A program made the translations under genes and the position numbers. From contig NZ_OZ244942.1 in assembly GCF_965222285.1 (NCBI RefSeq), positions 2,666,001-2,730,000 of the forward strand: a stretch of DNA of 64,000 nt, written 5' to 3'. Source of the stretch: Tepidicaulis sp002389665 (GTDB taxonomy: Bacteria; Pseudomonadota; Alphaproteobacteria; Parvibaculales; Parvibaculaceae). The stretch's first letter is position 1; each line of letters begins with the position of its first letter. The notes under the pieces are model-generated. The model saw only the letters and a program-made list of their open reading frames with translations. It was not told the origin of the DNA and searched no databases. Below, piece after piece: positions 49,522 to 58,167 of this stretch.

Positions 49522-51531
49522 CTAAGCGCGCACCATATGCAGAAACTGCGCGTGGCGCTCATATTGCGCCAGCGCATCGGCAATGATCTGATCCTGCGTA
49601 TAGCCCATCACATCGTAATGCTGGCTGCCTTCGGGCAGAAACACCTCGGCCCGGTAATAATGCCGCCCCTGCTGGCTGCGCACATGGCGCTGCTCGACCA
49701 CGAAGGACGGCGCTTCATAATCGTGCAGTCGGACGGAATAATAAAAATCCTGCTCGCCGCCATGGCTGACTTCGATGTAACAGGTCCGCCCTTCTTCCGC
49801 ATCGACATTCGCTTCATAGCCGAGTTTCGAGAACTCTTCCGCTGCCCGCTCCAGGGCCGGGCGCACCGTCTCGCGCAGGAAACGCTGCGCCTCGGGCAAT
49901 TGCGGGTGATGCAGAAGCGCGCGCAAGCGCTGCTCCCAAGGGATATTCACCCCCTGCACCCCCGCACTTGAGGCAGACGCAATATCGAGACTGTTGCGCC
50001 GTACCGCTTCGAGATCGAGCGCCTTGTAAAGCCCGTAACAAATGAAAAGCATGATGACGGAGAAAGGCAGCGCCGCCGCGATCGAAGCGGTTTGCAATGC
50101 CCCAAGCCCGCCGGCAAGCAGCAGCCCTGCCGCAACGAAGCCTTCGGTAAAAGCCCAGAAGACCCGCTGCCAGACCGGCGCATCGTCCTCGCCGCCGGAG
50201 GTGAGCATATCGATCACCAAAGAACCTGAGTCCGATGAGGTGACGAAAAACGTCACGACCAAAATGGTTGCAACGATGGAAGTGATCCCGGCAAGGGGAA
50301 GATATTCGAAAAATTTGAAAAGCGCGGTTGCTGTGTTTTCCGACACGGCGGCGGCAATCGCCCCGCCGGCAACGCCGAGATCGAGCGCAATCGCGGTGTT
50401 CCCGAACACCGTCATCCATAAAAACGTGAAGCCAACGGGAATGAAAAGCACGCCGGTGACGAATTCGCGGATCGTGCGCCCGCGCGAAATGCGCGCGATG
50501 AACATGCCCACGAAAGGCGACCAGGCAATCCACCAGGCCCAATAGAACAGCGTCCAGCCGCCGATCCAGCCTTTCTTTTCATAGGCGTAAAGATTGAACG
50601 TCTTTTGCACCACCTCGGAAAGATAAGTGCCGACATTCTGAAAATAGGCTTCGAAAAGGAAAAGCGTCGGCCCGGTGATCAGCGTAAAAAGCACAAGCAC
50701 CACGGCAAGACCCAGGTTGAGCTCGGAGATACGCCGGATGCCGCCATCGAGGCCCATCACAACAGAGCCCGTCGCAATCAGCGTGATAATCGCGATCAGC
50801 ACGAGCTGCACGCTCACCGTCTCCGGCACGCCGAAGAGATAAGCAAGGCCGGAATTGACCTGCGAAACACCGAAGCCGAGCGAGGTCGCCACGCCGAACA
50901 TCGTGCCGAGCACCGCGAAAATATCCACCGCATGGCCGATGGGCCCATGGATGCGCTCGCCGATAAGCGGATAGAGCGCGGAGCGGATGGTCAGCGGCAG
51001 ATTGTGCCGGAAGCCGAAATAGGCAAGCGACAGGCCGATCACCGCATAGATCGCCCAAGCATGAATACCCCAATGAAAGAAGGTGATGGAAAGCGCCTCG
51101 CGCGCCGCATCCACCGAGCCCGGCTCACCCACAGGCGGCGCCATGAAATGCTGCACTGGCTCCGCCACCGAAAAGAACATGAGCCCGATGCCCATGCCCG
51201 CGCTGAACAGCATGGCGATCCAGGACCAATAGGAAAACTCCGGCACCGAGCCGTCCGGCCCGAGCCTCACTTGACCATGAGTGGTGAAGGCGAGAAAGGA
51301 AACGAAAGCGAGAAAAACCGCCACGCAGAAAATATAGAACCAGCCGAATGTCGAAACGATCCAGTTCTGCACAACGCCGAAAACGCTACTGGCAAGTTCC
51401 GGTGCGCTTACCCCCCAAATAACAAAGCCTAAGATCAGGATCGCCGAACCGAAAAAGACCGGCGGATTGATGATCGCTTTGGGTTTCTTTCCTTCTTCGC
51501 CGAATTCGGTGCCCTCTGTGCGCATATCCAT
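49522..51531 (-). CDS. BCCT family betaine/choline/carnitine transporter
   Basis: The 669-residue protein has about 12 TM helices with the BCCT signature WAWWIAWSPFVGMFIARIS and a G-x-G-x-G stretch in SAGMGIGLMFFSV. A cytoplasmic C-terminal tail of about 130 residues, similar in size to the BetT regulatory tail, follows the last TM. It imports choline, betaines or related quaternary compounds by sodium or proton symport. The tail length favours choline import with osmosensing, but the substrate residues were not resolved. The longer frame to 51669 is rejected; the ATG at 51531 follows AAAGGG. A porin gene precedes it by 43 bases. Confidence 0.93.
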   Translation of the reverse strand: MDMRTEGTEFGEEGKKPKAIINPPVFFGSAILILGFVIWGVSAPELASSVFGVVQNWIVSTFGWFYIFCVAVFLAFVSFLAFTTHGQVRLGPDGSVPEFSYWSWIAMLFSAGMGIGLMFFSVAEPVQHFMAPPVGEPGSVDAAREALSITFFHWGIHAWAIYAVIGLSLAYFGFRHNLPLTIRSALYPLIGERIHGPIGHAVDIFAVLGTMFGVATSLGFGVSQVNSGLAYLFGVPETVSVQLVLIAIITLIATGSVVMGLDGGIRRISELNLGLAVVLVLFTLITGPTLFLFEAYFQNVGTYLSEVVQKTFNLYAYEKKGWIGGWTLFYWAWWIAWSPFVGMFIARISRGRTIREFVTGVLFIPVGFTFLWMTVFGNTAIALDLGVAGGAIAAAVSENTATALFKFFEYLPLAGITSIVATILVVTFFVTSSDSGSLVIDMLTSGGEDDAPVWQRVFWAFTEGFVAAGLLLAGGLGALQTASIAAALPFSVIMLFICYGLYKALDLEAVRRNSLDIASASSAGVQGVNIPWEQRLRALLHHPQLPEAQRFLRETVRPALERAAEEFSKLGYEANVDAEEGRTCYIEVSHGGEQDFYYSVRLHDYEAPSFVVEQRHVRSQQGRHYYRAEVFLPEGSQHYDVMGYTQDQIIADALAQYERHAQFLHMVRA

Positions 51532-51574
51532 GAGACGGCCCTTTCTTGTTTTTAATGCGTCGGCATTTCTAGCG

Positions 51575-52762
51575 TCAGAAATAGAACCCGACATTGATAT
51601 TGAAACGGTGCTGCCAGCCGCCATCCGTGGCGCCCGGCCCAAAGGCGGTGCCGTAATCGGGGCTGGCATAGGCGTGATTGCGCCCGCTCAAGAGATCGAC
51701 ATAGACGAAAGCGGGGCCTTCGAAATCGAGCGACACGCCGAGCACATTTTGCTGCGTATCGGCAAAGCCGGAGGCGGCTTTCTCCATATAGGCGTAATCG
51801 TCATAAAGCGTGAGGCTTTGCAGCCCGAATACGCTCATCTCCCAGCTATGAGAAAGTCCGGCGGAGTAAACATAAGCTTCAGAGGCCACCTGATAGGGAA
51901 AGTCATAAGCACCCATAACGACGAACCGGTCGTCCTGGCCCACCGGGTTCTTCAAATCGATATCGTAATAGACCGCCTCGGTGATGATGTTCCAGGGACC
52001 GAAATCACCAACCCAGTGCAGGCCCGCCGCAACGCGCGAACCGGTCTCCCCCGTCGCGCCGTTTGGAATTTCTCCATAAAGAAGCGAGAGTCCCGCCTCG
52101 CTCGTTCCGTTGCCTGCATGATCGAACTTATAGGCAGCGCGGCCCGTCAGCTGGTTCTCTTCTTTATTGGAGCGGCCCATATCCGAGACGATGTCATAGG
52201 AATAACGCGCGCTGTCATTCGACTTGCCGTGATAATTGCCTTCATCGGCAAGAAAGTACGCCGCATCGAAACTCCAGGCGCCCTGCTGCGTGTGATAGGC
52301 AAGGCCGAGATCGTAATCGTCCTCAAGGCCGAGATAATAAAAGATGGAAAAGAAATAGCTGTGCGAGGCGAAGGGCAGCGGACCGAAAGGCACCTTCTGC
52401 ACACCGGCGCGCACATAATCGGTTTCGGAAAACCGGTATCCCGCCCAGCCGTGATGCAGGAAATGCGAGCTGTAATCGGGATCGGCATAATAATAGAGAC
52501 GGTACTGCGCAGAAGCTTCCCAATTGCCGTCGGAATAATCCACATCCAGGATCGCCGTATCGAAGTCCCAATAATCCCGAGGCTTCGTTTCATCGACCCA
52601 GCTTTTATCGAAAAGATTGACGCGGACCGCGCCGCCGATTTCCACCGGCCCGAGTTTCAGCGGCTCACTGTGAGCAGGCAAAGCCGCCAGTAAAAGCCCC
52701 GCCGGAAGGAGCATACGCAGACAAAAATGCTTCCGGCTGCGGGGAGCGAATGCACGCCGCAT
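51575..52762 (-). CDS. Outer-membrane porin-like protein linked to the BCCT transporter
   Basis: The 395-residue protein has a signal peptide ending in LPAHSEP and a beta-barrel of alternating aromatic strands from LGPVEIGGAVRVNLF. It ends in HRFNINVGFYF with terminal Phe, an outer-membrane insertion signal. It is Tyr/Trp-rich and acidic, a profile that suits a cation channel. No family name comes with confidence. Forty-three bases from the BCCT gene on the same strand suggest an operon that moves a quaternary amine across both membranes. A 19-base palindrome lies about 80 bases upstream. Confidence 0.8.
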   Translation of the reverse strand: MRRAFAPRSRKHFCLRMLLPAGLLLAALPAHSEPLKLGPVEIGGAVRVNLFDKSWVDETKPRDYWDFDTAILDVDYSDGNWEASAQYRLYYYADPDYSSHFLHHGWAGYRFSETDYVRAGVQKVPFGPLPFASHSYFFSIFYYLGLEDDYDLGLAYHTQQGAWSFDAAYFLADEGNYHGKSNDSARYSYDIVSDMGRSNKEENQLTGRAAYKFDHAGNGTSEAGLSLLYGEIPNGATGETGSRVAAGLHWVGDFGPWNIITEAVYYDIDLKNPVGQDDRFVVMGAYDFPYQVASEAYVYSAGLSHSWEMSVFGLQSLTLYDDYAYMEKAASGFADTQQNVLGVSLDFEGPAFVYVDLLSGRNHAYASPDYGTAFGPGATDGGWQHRFNINVGFYF

Positions 52763-52838
52763 GATGCCTCACACTTATTTTTGCTGTGAGGTGAAGCGTA
52801 GAACAAAAAAGAGCCGGGCACAACGCCGCCGCCCGCGT

Positions 52839-52857
52839 GCATGACGCCGCGTCATGC
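52839..52857. promoter_or_regulatory. Perfect 19-base palindrome upstream of the porin/BCCT operon
   Basis: GCATGACGC-C-GCGTCATGC is a perfect nine-base-arm inverted repeat 77-95 bases before the porin ATG at 52762. Its length suits a dimeric regulator, perhaps one for choline or osmotic response; no regulator gene is adjacent. It lacks a T-run and is not a typical terminator. Confidence 0.5.
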
Positions 52858-52913
52858 AAACGCAAAGCGCCGGGTGAGAATAAGCGAGTCACCGCAAACT
52901 TTTTTAGCCAGGC

Positions 52914-54149
52914 CTAAATGCCCGCAACAAAGTTCAAATCGGCTTTGCACACCTGCGCCACCTCGCGCGTCGACATGAAACGGCTCAGCTCTCCGAAAAG
53001 CGCTGCAACGCTCACCGGCGCGCCTTGCCGGTCATAGAAAAGCCAGCGATTGGCCCGCGCCGCCGACGGCAGAATGGAAGCGGCAAGCGTGCCCGCGGAT
53101 TTTTCGCGCGTGCGAATGAGCTTTACCGCGCCGCCCGCGCCGAAAACATGAGCAGCATAAAGCTCGCCGTGATTGGGCGTACGGTCCAGCATCCGCTCCA
53201 GCGCCTTGCGGTTGGAAACGGTAAGCTCACCGGCCATCAAAGCCGCCGCATGCGGATCGGAACGCAGCACAAGAAGTTTTTCTCCCGCCTCATCCGAAAC
53301 GGGCCGGTAGCGTCCGCCCTCTTCTTCAAGCATCTGTGCTTCTTCCGCAAAGCCGTGCTTGGCGCCATGCGCGCCCAGCATCTGATACCAGGTCTGGCGC
53401 ACGAACTGAAAAGGACCATTGGCCGAAGACGTCGGCGCCTGAGCCGTCAGCACCAAACCGCTCTCGCGCATCGCGATATGAAGAAGATAGCCGGAATTGG
53501 CGCCCGTCGCTTTGGAGGCGGCAACGATTGCGCTGAGAAGATCGGGGCCCAGCAAATCGATCGCATCTTCCACAAGCTCCGTATCGGCGGGTTTTGCTTC
53601 AGTGGGAACATCGTCCGGCCCCGCAAGGCTGGCCATCTCAGCCGCCGGGTCATCGCTGCCGGGTTTTTCAGCCGGTTCGGAAAGTCCTGCCGTCTCACCC
53701 GCAGCCTCTTCCTTTTCTTCGGCAATCACGGTGCTTGCCTGCTGCAATTCGGCAAGCGCCTTGGCAATCGCCGTAATGTCATCGGCGGACAATTGATGAC
53801 GTTTATCACCGGGCGGCGGGGGCGGCACAACAGTAAGGCCGGTAGAAACGCCGGAGGAAGTGTCCAGTGAAGAGGTTTCATCGGTCTGCGCCTCAGCCGA
53901 GGCAAGTTTGACCGGCTCGCCCTTTGCTTTGGAGGCAAGCAGCGTTGCCGTTGCCAAAGCGGACTCCGACGCGAAATCCGACACATCGCGGGCGAGCGAT
54001 CCGTCTTTCACATATTCCACCGCCTCGGCCACCGGCTCGATTTTCATCAGCTCGGTTTGCGCGCGGCCAAGAGCCGATTGGCCATCGTCTGCGGTAACGT
54101 AATCCCATGCCAGAAAGGCGATCAGGAGGAAGGAAAATTTCATCCACAT
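52914..54149 (-). CDS. Lytic transglycosylase-like (SLT-domain) exported protein
   Basis: The 411-residue protein has an N-terminal hydrophobic segment (FSFLLIAFLAW) and a long acidic, low-complexity linker (about 80-190). A lysozyme-like SLT domain follows: the catalytic-Glu motif AMRESGLVL (Glu near 229), then GPFQFVRQTWYQML. The C-terminal part (AAHVFGAGGAVKLI) completes the domain. It probably cleaves peptidoglycan in the periplasm. AAGGAG precedes ATG 54149. It sits beside the sulfotransferase cluster on the same strand but 195 bases away, so a link is unproven. Confidence 0.82.
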   Translation of the reverse strand: MWMKFSFLLIAFLAWDYVTADDGQSALGRAQTELMKIEPVAEAVEYVKDGSLARDVSDFASESALATATLLASKAKGEPVKLASAEAQTDETSSLDTSSGVSTGLTVVPPPPPGDKRHQLSADDITAIAKALAELQQASTVIAEEKEEAAGETAGLSEPAEKPGSDDPAAEMASLAGPDDVPTEAKPADTELVEDAIDLLGPDLLSAIVAASKATGANSGYLLHIAMRESGLVLTAQAPTSSANGPFQFVRQTWYQMLGAHGAKHGFAEEAQMLEEEGGRYRPVSDEAGEKLLVLRSDPHAAALMAGELTVSNRKALERMLDRTPNHGELYAAHVFGAGGAVKLIRTREKSAGTLAASILPSAARANRWLFYDRQGAPVSVAALFGELSRFMSTREVAQVCKADLNFVAGI

Positions 54150-54344
54150 AGCAGGTGCTCCTTTTAAAGCGTGGCGCTGCTGCGCCGTCCTGCCCCCAGT
54201 TCGGGATGAAACTATCAGGTCTTCTGTGAACGCCGGCTGGTAGGCCTATTCATCTCGCCTTTATAAAGCGGCCGTTTCATTGCCGAATGCAAAATATTCG
54301 CTCGCAATCTGCAAGAATCACGCGGTGCTTGTTGGCGAGGCCCA

Positions 54345-55622
54345 TCACTCCGGCTGCGGCGTGCAGGTTTTCAACGCACCGACAGCGAAGAAACCGTCCG
54401 GCAGGAGCACCGCCTTGTTGAGCACGCCGTTGCGTGTCTCGTCATAGCGGTTGTTATATTCCCAAAGCGGCGCGCCCTCTTTGCTGACCATGAAAGCGCG
54501 GCCATGTTCCGCCTCGACAATGAGCTGGTCGCCATTTCCGAAAAGCTGATGCTTGCCGCGCCGCCAGCTATAGAAGGGCACATCGTCCGTCCCCTCAAAA
54601 ACAACCTGCGTTTCCATGGTCGCCGGATCGATCGTCACGATCTGCGAGTGCTCGAAGCCCATATTGTTGTTGTAAACGGAGATCGTGCCGTCGGGGGCAA
54701 AATGCGGCTCATGCTGGCGGTGCCAGGGCCCGATGCTGAACCATTTGATGTTGAAAGTGTCCGGATCAAGCACCGCGACCATGTTCAAGGAACGCATGGA
54801 AATGAGAAGATCGCCCGCTTCGAACACCGGAAACGCGCCCGCCATCTCCGGCGCCAGTGCTTCGATATGATTGAGATGGAAGGGATCGGGCGACATGCGC
54901 AGCCCCGCCGGCCCTTCTTCGGATTGAATGGCCAGCACGCCCTGCAGATTATGCTTCTTGAGCACATCCACCATCATGCCGGCTTCCTTGAGGATGGTCC
55001 CGCTTTCCGCGTCGACCTGAACGAGTTTGTCGTCCCGCAACGTCCAGAGCGTACCGTCGAAAGAGCGCGTCACGGCATGGTGGAAATTACCTTCCGTCTT
55101 CCACATCACCTTGCCGCAGGAGTTAAGCCGCGCCAGCACACGCCCGGAATCGAAATTGACGACGATGGAGCCGTCCTCGAAGACATCGAGCCCGTGCAGG
55201 AAAACGTTTTCAGGCCCCGGCCCTTCCGGATCGATCTCGCTGTAATTGACCGGCCAGGCATGAACCTCCTCGCCCTTGGCATCGAGCAGCAGCACGGAAT
55301 TAAGTGCTTCGCGCTCCGGCGTAAGGCCAGAGACCATGAGGAGGCGCCCTTCATAAGCGCCTTCACCGAAAATGCGGAAACGGGCCTCATGTCCCTCGCG
55401 CATCGGTACAAGATGGCGGTTCGCCTCGAGCCCGAAATCGTTTTTCCAATAGCGCTGGAGATCGCGCACATTCTCGTAAAGCTTCCAGACCTGATAGGCC
55501 GGCGGCAGGTTCCAGATACCCGCCACGATGCCGTAGGAAAAAGCCGAGAACACCAAAGCAAAGACGAAGAGATAGACGGGGAGCTTGTCTTTCGTCTCTT
55601 CACTGATTTGAGGCATCTTCAT
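54345..55622 (-). CDS. Arylsulfotransferase (ASST) family-like membrane-anchored protein
   Basis: The 425-residue protein has an N-terminal TM (LPVYLFVFALVFSAFSYGIVAG) and a periplasmic beta-propeller with repeats like GLDVFEDGSIVVNFDSG, SFDGTLWTLRDDKL, and HEPHFAPDGTISVYNNN. It resembles Arylsulfotran_2 proteins (PF14269), PAPS-independent sulfate transfer from phenolic esters being the activity of better-known relatives. The catalytic His cannot be assigned with confidence. It is last of four genes with a PAPS-type sulfotransferase 17 bases upstream. Some homologs are only structural, so the activity is not assured. Confidence 0.72.
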   Translation of the reverse strand: MKMPQISEETKDKLPVYLFVFALVFSAFSYGIVAGIWNLPPAYQVWKLYENVRDLQRYWKNDFGLEANRHLVPMREGHEARFRIFGEGAYEGRLLMVSGLTPEREALNSVLLLDAKGEEVHAWPVNYSEIDPEGPGPENVFLHGLDVFEDGSIVVNFDSGRVLARLNSCGKVMWKTEGNFHHAVTRSFDGTLWTLRDDKLVQVDAESGTILKEAGMMVDVLKKHNLQGVLAIQSEEGPAGLRMSPDPFHLNHIEALAPEMAGAFPVFEAGDLLISMRSLNMVAVLDPDTFNIKWFSIGPWHRQHEPHFAPDGTISVYNNNMGFEHSQIVTIDPATMETQVVFEGTDDVPFYSWRRGKHQLFGNGDQLIVEAEHGRAFMVSKEGAPLWEYNNRYDETRNGVLNKAVLLPDGFFAVGALKTCTPQPE

Positions 55623-55639
55623 CGAAGGCAGGTCCTGCT

Positions 55640-56746
55640 TTAAGGAATGGAAGGAGAGGCGGCAAAAAGCGGCCCGAAGGCCCGGTAAATCTCTTCGGCG
55701 CGGCTGAGCCGCGCCGGATCGTAATCTTCTTTTGCCTCATAAGGCGTCGGCGCGCGGAAGCGGGAAGCGGCAGCACCCAGGCCCGTTTCTTCAAGCCCGC
55801 ATACCCGCGCAAGGCGCGCAAGGCCCGGTGAAGGGTTCCGGCAAAGCCCGTCATAATCAACGAAGAGCACATGCGAGGAGGGCGTACTGAGAAGCGCGTC
55901 ATGCGCCGCGGCCCAATAGGCAAGCCAGAAATCGAGCCCCTCTGGATTAAAGGCCGCCGGATCGAGCCCCTCACCCTCCCGCGCCATCCAGCCGCGGAAA
56001 TCGATAGGCTTCAGCGCCGCGCCGAACTCGTAATGACCGAGCCATTCCATATAGCGGCGGGCAAATGCGTCTTCGGCATGGAGCGCGCTGAACTGCACAT
56101 GCTGGCGGCGGAGCGAGCGGGCATGATCGAGCGGGCTGCGCACCGGCACGATGATGCGGCAATCGGGGAAAAGTTCGGGCAGCAGAGACAGCCGCGCGAT
56201 ATTCGCATTGTTCTTACAAAGATAGCGCGGCACACCGTCCCCTTCCGCCGCCGAAAGCGCCAGCACTTTGCGGATATGCTGGAAGTAAAACGCTTCGAAT
56301 TCTTCGTTCCGGTCCTCAGGCCCCCAAAGCCTGATAGAAGCCTTGCCGTATTTCTCCGGCCAATAGGCTTTCCAGACAACTTCCTCGAAGGCTTCCGGAC
56401 TGTCGAACCCCACCGCCACGCCGTCCCCATGCGCGCGCTCGGCAAGCGCGGCTTCCTTGCGGAACGAACCCGAGAGCCGGTTCCAGGTAAAGGGGCAGAG
56501 AAGAAACGGCATGTGCCGGTAGGTATGGGAGGTAAAGTCGGGCAGCTCCGCCAGAATTTGCAGAAGCAGCGTTGTGCCTGCGCGCGGCAGCCCGGCGACG
56601 AAAAGCGGGCGCTCGATAGTGATACCCGCACTCGAACCGAAAAGCCCTTCTTCTATATCGGCGAGCGCGATTTGCGCGGGCACAGAGGCGAACGCCAACC
56701 GGTGCAAAAGCCGCTCGGCCCGCGAATAGGATTCCGGCCCGCTCAT
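55640..56746 (-). CDS. PAPS-dependent sulfotransferase family protein
   Basis: The 368-residue protein shows the P-loop-like 5'-phosphosulfate binding motif GLPRAGTTLLLQIL near residue 50 and the 3'-phosphate binding segment IIVPVRSPLDHARSL near 180. These are marks of the cytosolic PAPS-using family (PF13469 type). It would transfer sulfate from PAPS to an acceptor that the sequence does not reveal; lipids or polysaccharides are common. ATG 56746 is preferred over GTG 56749. It is third in a unit of two small membrane proteins, sulfotransferase, ASST-like protein. No sulfate activation genes are adjacent. Confidence 0.9.
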   Translation of the reverse strand: MSGPESYSRAERLLHRLAFASVPAQIALADIEEGLFGSSAGITIERPLFVAGLPRAGTTLLLQILAELPDFTSHTYRHMPFLLCPFTWNRLSGSFRKEAALAERAHGDGVAVGFDSPEAFEEVVWKAYWPEKYGKASIRLWGPEDRNEEFEAFYFQHIRKVLALSAAEGDGVPRYLCKNNANIARLSLLPELFPDCRIIVPVRSPLDHARSLRRQHVQFSALHAEDAFARRYMEWLGHYEFGAALKPIDFRGWMAREGEGLDPAAFNPEGLDFWLAYWAAAHDALLSTPSSHVLFVDYDGLCRNPSPGLARLARVCGLEETGLGAAASRFRAPTPYEAKEDYDPARLSRAEEIYRAFGPLFAASPSIP

Positions 56747-56776
56747 CACACCACCCTTCTCATCGTGCCCACCTTC

Positions 56777-57148
56777 TCATCGGGTCAGCCGCCAGGCGGC
56801 GATCATGACAAGGCTCGAAACGATGATGAACACCCAGTCCGTTGCCGCCGCTTCCGCCTCGCCTAGCGAGACAAGCCCGGCGAGATCGGCAAGGTAAGCC
56901 GCGCCAAGCGGCACGGCGAGCGCAACGGCCACCGAGAGCGTGATAAGGAAAAAAGCGCCGAACATGGCAAGCGCCGCTTTCTGCACCGCTGCCTCCTTTT
57001 CATCGTCACTGAGCACCGGGTTTCGCATGACGGCAAGCGCGCGGCGCCCTGCCGCCCCCGCCGCTTCGACGCGGGAAACGAGGCCGGTCACTTTCAAGGA
57101 ACCCATGAAAAGCAGAAGGCACAGCGCGAGAAGGCCGTAAACCAGCAT
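56777..57148 (-). CDS. Small membrane protein with three predicted TM segments, unknown function
   Basis: The 123-residue protein has TM helices at about 3-20, 65-85 and 105-120 (LVYGLLALCLLLFMGSL; FGAFFLITLSVAVALAVPLG; WVFIIVSSLVMIAAW) and a central cytoplasmic charged loop (MRNPVLSDDEKEAAVQKAA). I do not recognise the family. It lies between the GPG-type small protein and the sulfotransferase on the same strand with ten- and 30-base gaps, and is probably part of their operon. Confidence 0.6.
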   Translation of the reverse strand: MLVYGLLALCLLLFMGSLKVTGLVSRVEAAGAAGRRALAVMRNPVLSDDEKEAAVQKAALAMFGAFFLITLSVAVALAVPLGAAYLADLAGLVSLGEAEAAATDWVFIIVSSLVMIAAWRLTR

Positions 57149-57158
57149 GGCCCTGCCG

Positions 57159-57449
57159 TCAGGACTTACGGGAAGAGGCAGCGTTCTGGGCGCTCTCCTC
57201 CCCTGCGCCCGGAGCGCCGGAAGAAGAAATGGCGCCCGCGCCGGGTTTCTTACGGAAAAGCCGTTTCAGCGGGTACCAGACGAAGCCGACAAGCGCGAGA
57301 CCCACCGCCGCAATCAGCGCTAGAATTGTCCCGATGGCCGACAGGCCCGTCCCCGGCCCCACATAGGCGAAGCTCGTGCTCGGCACGATGAAAAACGCCG
57401 AACTGGCTGCTGCCAGGACAAAAAAATCTCTACGCCGCATGGCCTTCAT
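57159..57449 (-). CDS. Small exported GPGTGLSAIG-motif membrane protein
   Basis: The 96-residue protein has an N-terminal RRRDFF signal-like start and hydrophobic stretch (FVLAAASSAFFIVPSTSFA). The short motif YVGPGTGLSAIGTILALIAAVGLALVGFVWYP-like region (GPGTGLSAIG, then FVWYPLKRLF) holds the second TM. That pattern recurs in small proteins near sulfotransferase or phosphodiesterase genes, but their role is unknown. AGGAG stands five bases before ATG 57449; a longer frame to 57566 lacks this support. It is first of the four-gene unit. Confidence 0.65.
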   Translation of the reverse strand: MKAMRRRDFFVLAAASSAFFIVPSTSFAYVGPGTGLSAIGTILALIAAVGLALVGFVWYPLKRLFRKKPGAGAISSSGAPGAGEESAQNAASSRKS

Positions 57450-57703
57450 TCGCTCCTGAAAGAAATGGCACGTCTCACGACTATGTAAACGGCAATATAC
57501 GCAGAAAGTGCCATAAAAGTGGCGCGAAAAAGGAAGCTCCAAGGCAGACAAAAATGCCGCAGCCACCCCCGCTTTCCTCGCCCTGCCCCAGTTCTAGCCG
57601 GATGGGCGCTTGACACCCCCCGCAGGCCGCCCGCACACGCATCCCGCCGGCACGCAAAAGTTGCAAGTTGCAGCCTCACAGGCTCTCACACGAGCTTGAT
57701 GGA

Positions 57704-57727
57704 ATTGGAAGCAACGTGATTTCCAAT
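57704..57727. promoter_or_regulatory. Inverted repeat ATTGGAA-N10-TTCCAAT upstream of bufA
   Basis: Perfect seven-base arms with a ten-base spacer (GCAACGTGAT between), centred about 135 bases before the bufA ATG. The spacing suits a dimer on one helix face. Regulator unknown. Confidence 0.4.
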
Positions 57728-57789
57728 CGCCAGCCCCTCTTCCCATTATTTAGGAGCAGAGAGCGCGGTACCCCCCCTTTGCCGCGCCC

Positions 57790-57807
57790 TGAGTGAGTTG
57801 AGTGAGT
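57790..57807. repeat. Tandem nine-base direct repeat TGAGTGAGT in the bufA leader or promoter
   Basis: TGAGTGAGT occurs twice without a gap, 43-60 bases before the bufA ATG and just before TACCCCCGAAAACG. It may be an activator site or may lie in the transcript leader. Confidence 0.45.
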
Positions 57808-57849
57808 ACCCCCGAAAACGCTTCAAAAAACACTGGATAGGAGAGATCC

Positions 57850-58137
57850 ATGAACTCGAAGACCTCTGCCCTGGCGCTTGCCGGTGCCGTTGCCGCCGCG
57901 CTGACGCTGTCGGCGAACACCTCCTTCGCCGCTGACGCAGCAGGCATGGAAAAGTGCTACGGCATTTCCCTCGCCGGCAAGAACGACTGCGCCGCAGGCC
58001 CGGGCACGAGCTGCGCCGGCACGTCGAAAGTCGATTATCAGGGCGATGCCTGGAAGCTGGTTCCGGCCGGCACCTGCGCCGACATCGAAACCCCGTTCGG
58101 CCCCGGCAGCCTTGAGCCTGTCGACCGCCCGGCTTAA
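57850..58137 (+). CDS. bufA: Bufferin BufA (DUF2282 copper-buffering RiPP precursor)
   Basis: The 95-residue precursor has a signal peptide cleaved after NTSFA (about residue 27) and the DUF2282 core. Four conserved Cys are at 36, 47, 55 and 76, in EKCYGISLAGKNDCAAGPG, SCAGTSKVDY and GTCADI. The C-terminal GPGSLEPVDRP tail follows. In characterised bufferins the two central Cys are converted by BufB/BufC into thiooxazole-type rings that bind copper; the sequence fits. AGGAGAGATCC precedes the ATG well. It heads a four-gene operon. The modification is inferred from the family, not seen. Confidence 0.92.
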   Translation: MNSKTSALALAGAVAAALTLSANTSFAADAAGMEKCYGISLAGKNDCAAGPGTSCAGTSKVDYQGDAWKLVPAGTCADIETPFGPGSLEPVDRPA

Positions 58138-58167
58138 TTGACGCCCGGACGCCGGAGCCTGTTGCCC

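Larger units (their letters stand above)
57450..57849. other. Divergent intergenic region between the sulfotransferase unit and bufA
   Basis: The 400 bases contain no supported gene. They hold promoters for two divergent operons. Candidate sites are an inverted repeat (57704-57727), a tandem TGAGTGAGT pair (57790-57807), an AGTTGCA doublet near 57659-57672, and C-runs GGTACCCCCCC (57768-57778) and GTACCCCC just before bufA. None can be assigned to a known regulator. Confidence 0.55.
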
